From Arctopsyche grandis (taxonomy: Eukaryota > Arthropoda > Insecta > Trichoptera > Hydropsychidae): a stretch of 64,000 nucleotides of DNA. Made by a program: the position numbers and the translations under genes. Location: positions 16,124,501 to 16,188,500 of the forward strand of contig NC_135360.1 in assembly GCF_051622035.1 (NCBI RefSeq), in the 5' to 3' direction. Positions 10,602 to 45,221 of the stretch are shown piece by piece; the first letter of the stretch is position 1; each line of letters opens with the position of its first letter. The notes under the pieces are model-generated. The model saw nothing but the letters and a program-made list of their open reading frames with translations. It did no database searches and had not been told where the DNA came from.

Positions 10602-13589
10602 TTTTACATACATACATAGATTTTATCCAAATTGGTTGGACTTAAAAACATACGACCCATGGTAGATATTTAATTAAATAATAATTACATACATATATAT
10701 ATGTGTAGCATGTATGTATATATTATAAAATGCATAATATACATTATTATAATCAATATTAAATAGAAAAAAATTAAAGCTGCAAACAATAACCATCGAA
10801 AGATTTCGGAATCAATATAGATTTTGGCTCAGACAAACAGTGATGTTTTTCAATAAGCGGATGTTTGAAAATAAAAAGGAAATACCTCGTCGGCTGTCAA
10901 AGAAAAACGGCTATTTTTGATTTTGCAGATTTCAATGACTTTTTAATTTGTTATTGAAATTTAAATTCCAAATATTATGCTATATTATAATATACATAGA
11001 TACATACATATATCACGCATACAACAATGCTTCTAATTTAACTTTTATTATGTCATAATACAATTGGATTTTACTATCGCATTTGACTTTTATGTGTTTT
11101 CAATCGAAAATCAGCTATTTTGATTTTGCAACTTAGTAATACATATACATAATATAATAAATGTGAATGAGTCAGTGAAACGCGTTCTAGAGCCGCTGAA
11201 AAGTTAAATTGGGCACGAGATACATTCCGCTCTATCTCTACATCATCTACGTCTATTTTTAATTACGCACATATTATGTATGTATGTATAGGTATATCTA
11301 CATACATACATACAGTTCGGATTAAAATTAGGAAATTTGTTCGTTTCCAACTATTAAGTAGACCGTAGCCATTGGCTTGAACTGACTTAATTATCCGACG
11401 CTATATTTCATGTTATTCAAACTCTTGATTTATATTAATGATTCAACGACAAGTTACCACAATTCCATATACACATATTTTAAACGATATTTACCAATTC
11501 ATTTAAATATGAGTATATGTACATACGTATATGAGGAACACATATGTATTTAAAACATTGAAATTCATTGCATACATATGACATTATAGACTGACATGTC
11601 TGAAATTTATGTTTAAAGCTCTCTATTCATATATGAGTTACATTAACCTTCTCAATGTTAGTTCAATTATTATAATGATATTTAAAGTTTAGAAGTGCTA
11701 TTCTATAGAATATTTGTATATGTAATATAATAATTCAAAGCAAATACAAATACATATGTGTATTATAATAATATACATAAGTATGAATTCGTTTTAAATC
11801 ATACATACATATTATATTATGATTCAAAACGAATATGATTTATAAATATTATACATATGTATGTAGCTCTTATAATATACAATATTTTGACATTTGAAAA
11901 GATGGTCACTAAATTTTCATTAAATTATTATTAGAATTTTGTCATTATTTGAAAGATAAGAATGTAAATCTTTTCATGATGCAATTTATTTTATTGGCAA
12001 AATATCAAAACCGTTTAAACACCACATTATGTTCAATAATGTTCTGTGGTAGATTTTGAATCAAAATTATCCAATTTTATAACTACATAATATCACTCAA
12101 CGACCTATGTACATATGTAAGTCATTTTCTAAAAGCAAATTTCCACGAAAATTGATTTTTAAAAAAAGAAAAACGCCAAAAAAAGTTATTTATTTACAAA
12201 ACTGAAAAAAATTGACTGATTAAGCACTTTGAAAATAATTAAGACCACACAATGTCGAAGGACAAATGAGAAATATTTCACGATAATGATAAGATATGAC
12301 ATGACGTTCATAGAAGAGTCTGACGTATTATATGTAGAAACAAAAAGTGGGAAGTAATTTATAATTTATTCACTTTCAAAATCTTCGGCTTTAATAAAAA
12401 ATATTAATATCTTGTGGTTGAATTTAAAAGGATGTCCATATTCCTTACATACATATTTAAATTTATATTTAAGGAGGACACAGTATGAATGGTAAAAAAT
12501 TTGCCTCTCTCCCATTACTATTTGAGCGATCCTTTAGAGGGTTCGCCGAATTCACAAGACGGTATGAAATTTATACTATAGCCACTATAGGAATGTACAT
12601 TAATCATCTGAATCCATTTATCAATTCTAAATATTTACAATTGGACGCTCGTGATGTTTTGAATAGTGTCACACTTAGTAAGTAACAGCCGGTATGTCTA
12701 ATATCTACTTAGCGGTATAGCGGTGTGGGATAATTACGTCATTTGGCGGCTTCCGCTGGAGAACTCACCTGGCAGACGAACAGAGAGACGACTTTGATGT
12801 CGACGATATCTCACTGATGCAATCTGGTAGGAAGTTGTACCTGGTGTATGCTGGCAGACTCTCTTCAAAGTCAAGTTCTGTCCGACATCAGACGCTCGAG
12901 GAACGTTTCAATCAGACTCACTAGAATCAAATCACTCTCATAAGAAATTAAAAAAAATCTAAATTACAGAATTCCAAAAAATAACGAAAAATTTACGCAT
13001 GCTTTATATTGATTCGTCAAATTTTTATATAAGACTTTTCATATCTGTTACGAAATGTGATTTTTTCACACGTTGCGGTTCATCGCTTCTTGGCTAAACA
13101 TAGGCGTTGAATGTTTTCGTCTTTCGTTGAAAAAAGGTTCATCTGTGTCGAAAACAATGAGTGTTGTTTCAAATATGACAAAATTTCCTAATGAAAACTC
13201 CTGGTAAGCGAACAATCACCGTTCGTGTGATTCATCTAGCATTCGCCCACCAACTATTTACTTCGTTTTTATAGAAGAGATGAAAATTGGCCAAGTTTTC
13301 AGGTGGAATCTTAAGGAAATTCAATCATAGATACATGCATACGTACATATATCAGGGATGTCCGTAATTTTTCACAACTCTTGAAATGGTGATGTGCGGT
13401 TGTCATAGTGCTATATTGCTGGACAACCGTCTCGTTCTACAACGAAAGGGTTGTATTTGTTGGGGGGGCGGGTGGCAGAATCATGTAAAGGGCTTTATTG
13501 GTTGATTTTATTGACCTCTAAAGTGGGCGTATATACTCTTAAAATCTTCTTCAAACAAATGAAAAGTAATTAGTACATATTATATAATA
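10602..13589. other. Intergenic, AT-rich, no gene
   Basis: Many short TACA/TGTA palindromic runs. A GC-richer patch at 12,690-12,910 has a 68-codon open frame without ATG that I do not recognise. Confidence 0.5.
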
Positions 13590-13960
13590 TCTATATATAT
13601 ATAAAAATCAATGTATGTCTGTTTGTCTGTCTGTCTGTCTCGAATAGGCTCCTAAACCAAAGAACCGATTACGATGAAACTTTCAGGATTTATTGTATGC
13701 ATGTCCGGAAAGATTACTGTGAAAATAAAAAGGGAAAAAACCTCTTAATAATAATAATATTCGTAATTACGATTTTATCGACGCGAAAGTATGAAGCGCC
13801 AGTGGGTAGTTAAGGAAATGTTTACGTTAGCAACCAACTTGCGCCCACGCATTGCCAACGTACAAATACATTACGTACCACTCATACCAACCTGACATAA
13901 CGTACCACTCATAACAATCCTACATATCTATATAAATCAATGTTTGTCTGACTGTCACGT
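13590..13960 (+). mobile_element. Helitron-like element, family B copy 1
   Basis: The left end A|TCTATATATATATAAAAAT is followed by a gtctgtctgtctgtct run and the conserved block ggctcctaaaccaaag...gatgaaactttcaggattt. The right end is unclear; a second partial left end (tctatataaatcaatgtttg) starts near 13,927. Confidence 0.6.
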
Positions 13961-14004
13961 ATGCGTTCCTATACTTTACTATAATTTAATTTGATTATTA
14001 AGAA

Positions 14005-14237
14005 CTAGCTGTATTACCCGGCTTCACTCGGTATTTGTAATATTAACCGCATAAACATGACTAATCTAATAGTAAACATTTTATTAAAAAAATAAATAAA
14101 AAAAAATTAAAAAAAATTTAAAAAAAATTTAAAAAAAAATTAAAAAAAAAAAAAAAAAAATTTAAAATTTATTTTTTATTTTTTTACTATTAGATTAGTA
14201 ATGTTTAAGCGGTTTATATTACAAATACCGAGCGAAG
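14005..14237. mobile_element. Family A ends in inverted orientation (palindrome)
   Basis: The family A terminus occurs forward at 14005-14085 and inverted at 14175-14237, separated by a poly(A)/poly(T)-rich spacer. The region forms a near-perfect foldback. Confidence 0.65.
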
Positions 14238-14249
14238 CCTTATTTTAAA

Positions 14250-14599
14250 GATTAATTTGAAACTGAAACATTCACTTATCGAAACGCTTCGAGAAACGGA
14301 AACGGGGACGGGAATTGCATGCGTTATTGGACGATGGAACGATGGAACTTTCAGGATTTATTGTATGCTTGTCCGGAAGCATACTGTGAAAAAAATCGGC
14401 CCAAAACAGGAACGGAAATGGGAGAAACGGGAATGAGTGGCATTGCAACGCAATAATTTCAAATGTTTTTAGGGTAAAATAAACAAATAATTGAATAATT
14501 TTAAATGTGTTCGCTGCCTGCGTTTTTCCGACAAGTGGGAACGGGAACGGGAATTGCTTGCGTTATTGTGGCATTGCAACGCATGCCGGGTTCAGCTAG
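14250..14599 (+). mobile_element. Helitron-like element, family B copy 2 (3' part)
   Basis: Contains the family B core (gatggaactttcaggattta) and ends with a hairpin ggcat-tgcaacgc-atgcc followed by gggttcagctag. Confidence 0.6.
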
Positions 14600-15097
14600 T
14601 CTAATATATAATTTCGAAAGAGACTTTGTATGGAAGGTTGAGTGGTAGAATCTGTGACGTTATCGAAAAAATATAATTTTCTATAACGACGATATCGATT
14701 CCGTTTTCGATTTAGTTCTGGCTTCAGATTTCGATTTCGATTCCGATTTCCAATTGCGATTTCAAATTGCGATTTCAGTTACGTATTCGGATTCCTCGTT
14801 CAGTTCCGGTTCCGAATTCCTATCTCAGTTCTAGATCCGGATTAATTTTTCAGTTTCAGATCTCGATTCCTGTTTCAGCGCCGGCTTCCGATTCCTTTTT
14901 CAGTTCCGGTTCCCTTATATTCAAAAAAGCCATTCGTTGTGTATGTGTAATTCTTTTCTGATTGGCTGTCGTTAAATATATATTTTTTTCGATTCAAATA
15001 AATTAAATAAAAAAACAAATGAATGTCTACTATTAAATAAGCCATGTTTAAGCAGTTTATATTACAAATACCGAGCGAAGCCGGGTAAAACCACTAG
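14600..15097 (+). mobile_element. Helitron-like element, family A copy 5, with pyrimidine minisatellite
   Basis: It starts TCTAATATATAATTTCGAAA directly after the CTAG of a family B element and ends accactag|T. Inside, 14,690-14,930 is a degenerate repeat of ttcgattcc and ttcagttccgg units. Confidence 0.7.
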
Positions 15098-15252
15098 TAT
15101 TGTTATAATTTAATACTATACGTACATATGTACATATATTTGAATGATCATAATCAATAATCAAAGTATTCAGCAAATGTGGTACCATGATTTAAATTAA
15201 GAAGCATATCTGATTTTAGGTCACCCATCGAATTTTTTCTATTTATGAACAA

Positions 15253-15483
15253 CTAGTGGTTTTACCCGGCTTCGATCGGTATTTGTAATATAAACAGCTT
15301 AAACATGGAAAAACAATGTAATAATAAACATTCGTTTGTTTTTTTATTAAATTTATTTGAATCGAAAATAAAAAATTCAACGATATCGATATCGTCGTCA
15401 TAGAAACTTTGATTTGTTTTCGATGCTCCCACCCAAACCTTTAAACTTAACATACAAAATATCTTTCTAAATTATATATTAGA
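15253..15483 (-). mobile_element. Helitron-like element, family A copy 6
   Basis: Minus-strand copy with A|TCTAATATATAATTT at one end and CTAG|T at the other, 231 bp. Confidence 0.7.
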
Positions 15484-18011
15484 TGGTATTGTATTCAATC
15501 AATTGATATGCAAAGCGATATCAATAATTGCAAGTGTCTTAAATTTTAAATAAAAATCGAAACAAAACAATTTTTTTGGTTGCAATATATGTACATATAG
15601 TTTTTATATAAAAAAATCTGAATTTTAAATGATAACCATTTTAAGAAGCTATTCAATCTTGCATATAATATGTAAAGGTACGCATATATGTATGTACATG
15701 TAAATATACATATGTATGTATATAAAACAAATTGAATTACTTATTGAGAATTTATATCCATAATTGGATTCTAATAAGGTTCCAACAATCTATTTAATAT
15801 CTAGTTTATTCATACAAATACGCTTGGGGTCTATCGATATTATATTACCTATTGACTATCAAGTCATATAAACGGAAAGACTCATAGTTTATATTCCATA
15901 TACAGAGGGAGACTTTTACTGAAGATAAATAACAAAATATATCGTCAGTGAGTCGAATTTAATCAATAAAACTGAATATGTATATTAAAAGGTAAACGTG
16001 TTCTCACATTTAATTGTTTATATTTCTATTTCTTTTATTTCTCTATTATTTTTGTTGTTTGCTTTACATTATTTTCATGCTTTATTTTTGTTAATATTTT
16101 ATGGCATTTAGATATTTTATTTTTATTTTTATATCTTTTAATCTGTTTTTTCTTGTATAGGTATAAATGCACATCTATAGTGATACCTTGGAGTATATCT
16201 GCTATGTCACTATAGCTTAACTGTAGCAAATAAATAAAAAAATAGATAAATATTGTCTATGTATCTTTAAAATTAACTTTATTTTGTGTTTACTGGGTGA
16301 AATATAATTTGAAACTACAATGAGATATCATTGTAACGAAATAATAGATTTAGAATAACTTGGAAAATGTGAATATAATTTTTATCCCGAATAATTATTT
16401 GATTGAAATTAGTCTGCCATTTTATCTAAGTTAATTGTTGTGACGGATCCCAATAAAATCGGCAATCTTCCTTCCGTTTCTCGCAAATCTGAATTTGTTG
16501 ATTGTTAAATATATATATGTACATACCTATGTACATTATAGAATGTGTATTTAATTTGATTAGTAAGTTTGACCATAGGTGTCGCTTTGAGGCAATCTAT
16601 CGTGGCATCTAAGGTAAAATATATAAAATGAACAAATATAATTATAAAGCTTAGTTTTTTTAAGTAAATGTAGGACAATATAGTCGAATTGTAAAATTAT
16701 CCCTTTGTTATTATAAGGACGTGATTTTATACTGCTAATACTATTAGCCCTTACGAAGTGAATCACGAGTTGTGAATTTTCCCGTTAACGAAAATTCGCA
16801 CTGATCCGTTGCGCACGTTATAAAAAAAACCACTATATTTAAATAAAAATCTAAATTGAGCCGTAAGCATTAGCCAAAGCACTGAAATCAATTTATGAAA
16901 ATAAACCGAGTATTTTATGATCATATGCGACTTTATAAGTCGTATATCTATTCATATTATGTGTTTAAAAAGGTATTTTATGAATGTTAAGTTGTGATTT
17001 GAAACTAGATAGCATAACCTACCAAAATATTTTATTGTAATATTATATATACAACGTACATAATATATTACATATGTACATACACATACCTTAATTATAC
17101 TAATATCATACCTGATATGGGTGATGATGTTAATTATACATAAGTAATGTTAAGTGGTATTCCACTACGGATATAATAATGTTACGGATTACAAATAACT
17201 AAGTATATTATCGAATTGAAAAATTTAAGACGTATATAGGTAGTAAATTCAATAGCATAATATCATAGAAGTTCAAATTCATTTATTATTTTTCAATTGT
17301 TTTTTCATGAATTTTTCTACAATGTGTAAAATCGTTGTGAGTGAGTTCAAATGATTTTTTTTAACATTATTTGCGATTTCACTATTTAGAATTTTATAAA
17401 ATCTTATTTTCAATATTATTCTAAAAAAACGCATTGATGAGATTTTTTATTTGGCTAAATGTATTCTTATACTACCTACATATACATATTTTAAGAGAAA
17501 AACATTTTGTTCAATCATAGTATCATGTCTGAATAATATATGAACATATTAATGTTGCTGCTACTACTAATAATTATTTTATTTAATAGTGCGAACATAT
17601 AGCATTTATTTATTTTTTGGAACATATTTTGTAATGAAAATTCACAGTGATATAGAAAAAGCTTACTTTCTTTTTCTATTTTTGAAGAAAATACTAAAAT
17701 AGTTTTTTTTGACACTGAAATGGACACCTGAAATTTTCTTAAACACCAACCACACCTCATATGTCGTTGTCAGTGTAATCATTATGTTCTATTATCTATT
17801 ATTGCATGTACATATGTATGTTTTAATATTTTTGTCATATTCTATTAGTTATTTGTTTTATTTTCTATTTTTTTTTTAATTTTCATTATTTGTTTATCAA
17901 TATCATTACATAAAAATTTCATTGTCTTTACATTATAACGATGGTAATTTTATTATTACTATAAAAAAGACAAAATAAAATTTTCGTTATTTATTTCAAT
18001 AGTTCTCATTG
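15484..18011. other. Upstream of Mhc, AT-rich, no gene
   Basis: Apart from the partial SINE copy, only AT-rich DNA and TACA/TGTA runs (15,680-15,722). Confidence 0.5.
16440..16625 (+). mobile_element. Partial, rearranged SINE-body copy
   Basis: Gaccataggtgtcgctttga at 16,570 matches the SINE body ggccataggtgttgccttga at 10,314. Gtttctcgcaaatctgaat at about 16,477 matches another body segment in inverted orientation. Confidence 0.4.
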
Positions 18012-18153
18012 GTCAGAAATTCATATAAAGTGCAAACGATCAATCAGCGAAAAGTTTCAAGAGGTTGTGGCATCCTCGAGACACTTTGATCAGAACGATA
18101 ACGATAATTACATAGAAAAAATAAATGCCACAGACATCGATCTCGTTCAGCAG
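18012..18153 (+). promoter_or_regulatory. Second promoter-like module with possible noncoding first exon
   Basis: ATTGGTCAG near 18009 is followed by TATAAAG at 18024-18030. The stretch to 18153 ends in a good donor (cagcag|gtgagt at 18154). The motif order repeats that of the promoter 500 bp downstream. This may be an alternative first exon of Mhc. The exon has no ATG-initiated ORF longer than ten codons, so it would be untranslated. Confidence 0.3.
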
Positions 18154-18441
18154 GTGAGTAGAAAATATACTGCTACTATCATTCACCCTTCAATATCATT
18201 TCCTAGACATGGATCTATCTGCCTCCTATGCTTGATAGAGGTCTCTTATTGGCCGTTTTTATAAGCTGTTGGTTGGATGTTATAGTCCCGCGAGCTTGCT
18301 TAGAATCTCATACAGTTTTTTGTGTGGAAAAACTTAGGTTTTCCCTTTGACTTAAGGTTCGGACCTTTGTCGAGCTGGTGTTGATTGGGAATGCAGGTTG
18401 TGAACGGGCGGTTGCTGCTCTCGGGTGTCGCGATCACCGGT

Positions 18442-18600
18442 TGATCTCCGCCTAAAAAGGGAGCCCAAGCAGCTACCCATTGAAGCTTCCTATTGGTCAG
18501 CGATCAACCCCTTCCCGACTACCGGATCACGTTCCCGAGTATATAAAAGGATGACATGGCGCCGCGCCGATCAGAACGGCTTTCGAACGTAAGTAGTGCA
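18442..18600 (+). promoter_or_regulatory. Mhc: Probable main Mhc core promoter (CArG box, CCAAT-like, TATA, Inr)
   Basis: The sequence shows a perfect CC(A/T)6GG CArG box (cctaaaaagg, 18451-18460), an ATTGGTCAG CCAAT-type motif near 18494, TATATAAAAGG at 18540-18550 and an initiator-like TCAGAAC at 18571. The spacing from TATA to the initiator A at 18573 is 31 nt, which is canonical. CArG boxes bind SRF, a muscle regulator. A GT donor (gaac|gtaagt) at 18589 would make a very short first exon; a later donor is possible, so the 5' UTR exon end is not fixed. The first intron then runs to an acceptor upstream of the ATG, either at 20619/20620 or at 20675/20676. Confidence 0.6.
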
Positions 18601-20680
18601 CACGACGCCTGTCGAAGACTAACACAAAAATAGAAAAAGATAAAAACAACAAATCAAAACGAGATCCGGTCGCGAGTGAGACAGAATATAGAGAAAAAAG
18701 CCAACACCCACCCACCCCTCGCGGATTAACCAGTGTGTCTAAAAAGTGCATGTGGGATATCTACGCGTGGTGCCTATGACGCCTAGTGATAACAGTTCAA
18801 GAGTGCATAGGCACCTAGTGCAGATATACGCTTCGTGTGTCTCTTGTGTCGAAACCCATAAAGTGAAAATGAAAGCCTTATCAACCCCTCAAACCAGCCA
18901 CATTATCACACAAAGTGCCATTTATTATATATATATATATATGTATCTCAGTGATGACGGTTCGCGATACCTCGCACGCATGCACTCACACAGACCGCGT
19001 CCCAGTTTCCCAAGGATTCTCAAGGACCTACGCAATCCGGGAAATATTTCCGTGTTGTTTTGTTTGCTTAGCGCTATATGGTCAGGGTGGCGAGAGCGAC
19101 AGCGCCAGCCACTGGCCACGACCCAAAAATAAACCAAGCTCTCTTCTGGAAATAAACCAGGGCGCGGCATGTGCGTCCATTGCCGGATTCTTCAGGCTCG
19201 CTTACGTCATACGAATAATTTGATCGTTTCGATTATTTTGCGCAGAATTAATTCATCGCCGACTTCCTGTCGCACCCCCACCCCCTTGTCGGTGGACAAT
19301 CGGCGACCTTGAGCTTTTCGCTCATCCGTCCTAGATCGGACCCCAGAAGGACTCCCCGTCGGATTGAAACCTTGCAATTCGAATAATTAGTTGTAAATTT
19401 GAGCTTTTATAGTAATTTGAAAGATTTTGAAACCTAATTTTCAACGACTTACTTTTCATTTCCTAGAATTATAAAATAAAAAATAGATTTTTTTTTCACT
19501 AGCTTTTATCGCTCTCAAGTAAAGATTCGTTTTGTTGAAATCAATACCAGAATTTGAGCTATTTGTTGTTAATATTTAAATTATATAGAATACCATCGAT
19601 TATGCCATTAATTTAAAGTCATCGAGATCTCCATTCATCGCGTCTAAACCAACCACGTGTTGCATTCAATTGTGATTGATTCAAAAAATTTCAATTATAT
19701 TCACCACACACATTGTATGTATACAAAATGAACCCCAAGCATTTCAAGTGCACTTAAAACTTATTAATTTTCTCAATTTTTTAAGTTAAGATTTGCACTT
19801 ATTTAGCTATCGTCATGATTTCTTTATAAAAGTTTATTTTTCTATACTACCACACGGTTACACATTATGTAGTTATATATGTAAATTTCAGTATTTCAAT
19901 AGACATGTAGTACAATATCTAATCGAGTAAATTTTCACGGTTAAACTTTGTATCGAAATTGGTTTATTATAGATGGATATGCTCGATGGCCGTATATGGA
20001 GAAATTCGCTGGGTATCTGTTTGTACATATGTACTACTGATTTTTACGTTTTGTCTTGCTTTCGTGCCACGTGGTTTTAATGCACAATTCGATCACTTTT
20101 TGGGTAGTTGGACTGATGGGTGTTGCCTAATCGTAGGATTGGCGTATAAGGTTTCCTCTACAACGGTCTTGGCAACCTTCCCGCCTCTGGTCGGGTTTCG
20201 GTTCTTGGACACAAATAGTACCCAGCGCCAGTGGTGCTTCGAGCTCTCGCATCCGCCACGAGCATTGTAGTACGAAACCAACTGCCGAACTGTATTCATC
20301 TTATCAGTGCAACTAATTTCGGTACATACACAATTCAGTGACATCCTACAATCGGCATCAGTGATAAATAAAGTGAACCTTTGCATACATTCGGACTTTG
20401 TATCTTTTCGTTGAAACTTTACTTTACAACTAGTAGTCGAGACGTGCGACATACTTACACATATAATATAATTTTTACTTCAACATATTTATAATAATAA
20501 ACAATTTCTCTTCCGATATTATTGAGTGGTCGTTAAAAGACTTAATACTAACAAATATTATTTCATCGAAGTGCTATTCGATTATTGGAGTTAATTTTTT
20601 TTTCGTTTTTGTCCAATAGGAAGGCTCCAGGGCTGTTTCTCGTGTCTCAATAGCCCCGCACTTTCGTCCACCCAGTTAAT
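18601..20680 (+). other. Mhc 5' leader/first intron with GC-richer blocks
   Basis: Positions 18,600-19,360 are markedly GC-richer than the flanks and contain short repeated motifs (gcctagtg, cacctagtg), a (TA)n run near 18,930 and ccaaaaataa, one base from a MEF2 site. This could be 5' UTR or an intronic enhancer. Positions 20,090-20,460 form a second GC-richer block of unknown nature. A poly-T tract and AG acceptor at 20,596-20,620 precede the first coding exon. A second AG (cacccag) lies 5 nt upstream of the ATG. Confidence 0.4.
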
Positions 20681-42766
<22,086 letters not shown>

Positions 42767-43196
42767 GACATCTCATAAATATTTTTTTTATTTATAAAAA
42801 AACATAAACGAGGCTTTGTACAGAATATTCATAAAAAAAAAATCGAGCCTGTAAAAAAAAGAACGTGAACAATACAAGAAGAATGCCTGCGATCAGATCT
42901 TGTCGAACGGTTTATTTATAATTATTTTAATTTATATACAGTTTATTATTTTATAATTATTTTTTCGTTGAAACATAAATGTATTTATCATTTACGAATA
43001 CGTGACAGATGACAGGTGTAACCGATGTTAGGGATTATTGATAGCGGGGATAGGGATAAAGTGGGAGTACAGCCCTGAGACACGACCGCCACCTTATTAC
43101 CTCACTTTAATTCTATTCCTGCTATGTCTAATCGTTAACAATGTATCACTTAAGTATGTGTGACTCACATTGTATACATGGCTTCTTTCACGCATC

Positions 43197-43202
43197 AATA
43201 AA
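43197..43202 (+). terminator. Probable Mhc poly(A) signal
   Basis: AATAAA in cgcatcaataaatcatg about 430 nt after the last stop, with GT-rich sequence downstream. Near-signal cataaa motifs occur earlier, so other sites are possible. Confidence 0.45.
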
Positions 43203-44059
43203 TCATGTTGATATCGTTATCACAAAAATTTATTTTTTTTATTTATCGCTTGTTGTTATCCCGAACCTAATACAGTCCTTTGAATTTCAAAAAAAATATA
43301 TATTAATTTTACAAACCAATATTTATGCATTAAATGATCGACGAAGATCAGATACAATTACACAATATTCAACGGTCATACATATGTATTTCAGAACTAT
43401 TTCACAAAAAAAGTTACATATGTATGTATAGCTAAACCTGCAATAAATAAGAATACATAAAAGTTCAAGAAAAATCAAATTGATTTCTATGAATTTAAAA
43501 CATTTTGATTACAAACTGAAAATATCATTTCCTGCGATGACCTCAATAAACAACGAAAGAAAACATATTGGAAAAATAAACTAAACTCAACAAGTTTGTT
43601 TAAACGAAGTTGTATATACTGATGAAACAGAAACGATCGTGAAATGCTAGAAATAAAATAGTTTATTCGTAAAATTCATCCAAAGTAAACGAAAAAATCT
43701 CTTTTATGTTACAAAAATTTATTCACACGTTCGAAACTTACGTCACGAATGAAGGAAAATGTAACATTTTGAAAACTTCATTTTATCGGATTGTATTTTA
43801 AGAAATTCATACATATATAATAAACTATTTTATAAAATCAATATTGGGTTGGTAAAAATGTGAAAAATAAATTAAAATCACTTATTACAACAATCCAAAT
43901 TTTTCTTGTAATAAAAATAATGAAACACTCAAAATACAATATTTACTCTACTGGCAACATTTATCAAAATATTATTATCCCTTATGGCAGCACCTATCAA
44001 AACGTCAGATTGTGTTGATGTTTGCGGGATGAGGCTATGGTTTTTAGCCTTATTACGAA

Positions 44060-45135
44060 ATGCTCTATAAAAATGTAGTAAAATCTATTTTAGTATTCTT
44101 CGTATTAGTTAAACAAGTAGAAAACAAGTGTGATCATATACATGCCAGGGTTTCTCAAAATGTGTTGAATGATGGATTTCATAGGTTAGTAATCATACGT
44201 TTGAATGTGATGTATTGCATATCTCATGCCCACATATGTTAGTAACATGACTCAACCGTTCCAGGGAAATTAAATACACCATTAACCTAAGTGAACAAAA
44301 AGGACTAGATGTTTGGTCGCACGGCGCATGCCGGCTGACTTTAGAGCAAATTTTACCATCCGGTGCATATGTGAATGCCGATGAATTGCAAGACATGAGG
44401 AGATTGAATAAGGTATTTATTCTGGAATCATAAATCACGCATCACTATCAATACTAATGTGGAAATATGTATATCCGTGTAAAGGTTCATGCGTGTCCAG
44501 TGGGCGATGTAGACGTTGAAAAACCAAAACATATGTCACGACCCATCACCGTTCATATGTATTCCCTCGTAAATTCATCCCGATTGTCCATCACTCTGCC
44601 AATACATTTGAGATATCACAGGGCGAAGTCAAAAGGAGGGTCTGTATATTATGAAAATGTTACCAGAAAAGTAAAGAAACTTCATTTGAACTAAATGTTG
44701 TATTGCAGTTACGAAGCTGTACGGATTAAAAATCCTTGGATATTGCTACGTTGTCCCAATAATGTATTTAAGTTGTGTGAAAGCACAGATACTATCGTAG
44801 CACCTTGTGCTGCTTGTTCACAACACAAGTGCTCTTGGCACAATATAACAACAAAGTCTGTAAGTTTTGTAATTGTGTATTACACATCAGTTTCTTTTCA
44901 TATTTTTACCCATACCGTTGAATGACTGCTTTTAACTTTTATATAATTGCAGTTGACGAGTCCTTTGGAGATGGTAGTACCTGTGGGAGATTTGAACGAT
45001 TTTACAAATGTTGCTCTAGTCACGTTTTTTGTGTCCTTTATTGGATGTTTTTACATCATATCTGTTTTAAGTAAAATCAGCATGTCGGAATTAAAGTGCG
45101 CTGCATCCGTACAGAAACAAAAGAAGAAAAATTAA
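44060..45135 (+). CDS. PIGX: PIG-X, GPI mannosyltransferase I accessory subunit
   Basis: PIG-X partners PIG-M in the ER to add the first mannose to GPI anchors. Exons are 44060-44184, 44265-44412, 44485-44639, 44709-44859 and 44953-45135, with phases agreeing, giving 253 aa. The N-terminus MLYKNVVKSILVFFVLVKQV looks like a signal peptide. Family hallmarks are ILPSGAYVNADEL, the LPIHLRYHRAKSKGG segment, WILLRCP, the cysteine-rich APCAACSQHKCSWHNI, and a C-terminal VPVGDLNDF followed by one membrane segment (VALVTFFVSFIGCFYIISVL) and a short lysine-rich tail. The third donor (agg|gtctgt) is weak but is the site that keeps the frame into YEAVRIKNPW. It lies about 860 bp after the Mhc poly(A) signal and converges on the transporter gene. 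Identification rests on family memory and the motif order. Confidence 0.88.
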
Positions 45136-45215
45136 TGCAACAGCATTTTAAATTATATTTAAAGTTTCAGTTGTTTTTGAGAACATTAAAAAAAGCATTA
45201 TGCATTAAAAACTAG

Positions 45216-45221
45216 AATAAA
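45216..45221 (+). terminator. Probable PIGX poly(A) signal
   Basis: AATAAA 81 nt after the stop codon, followed by a T-rich stretch. Confidence 0.65.

Noticed and set aside
12714-12924. 68-codon open frame in a GC-richer patch
   Set aside because: No ATG, no recognisable domain, no splice signals.
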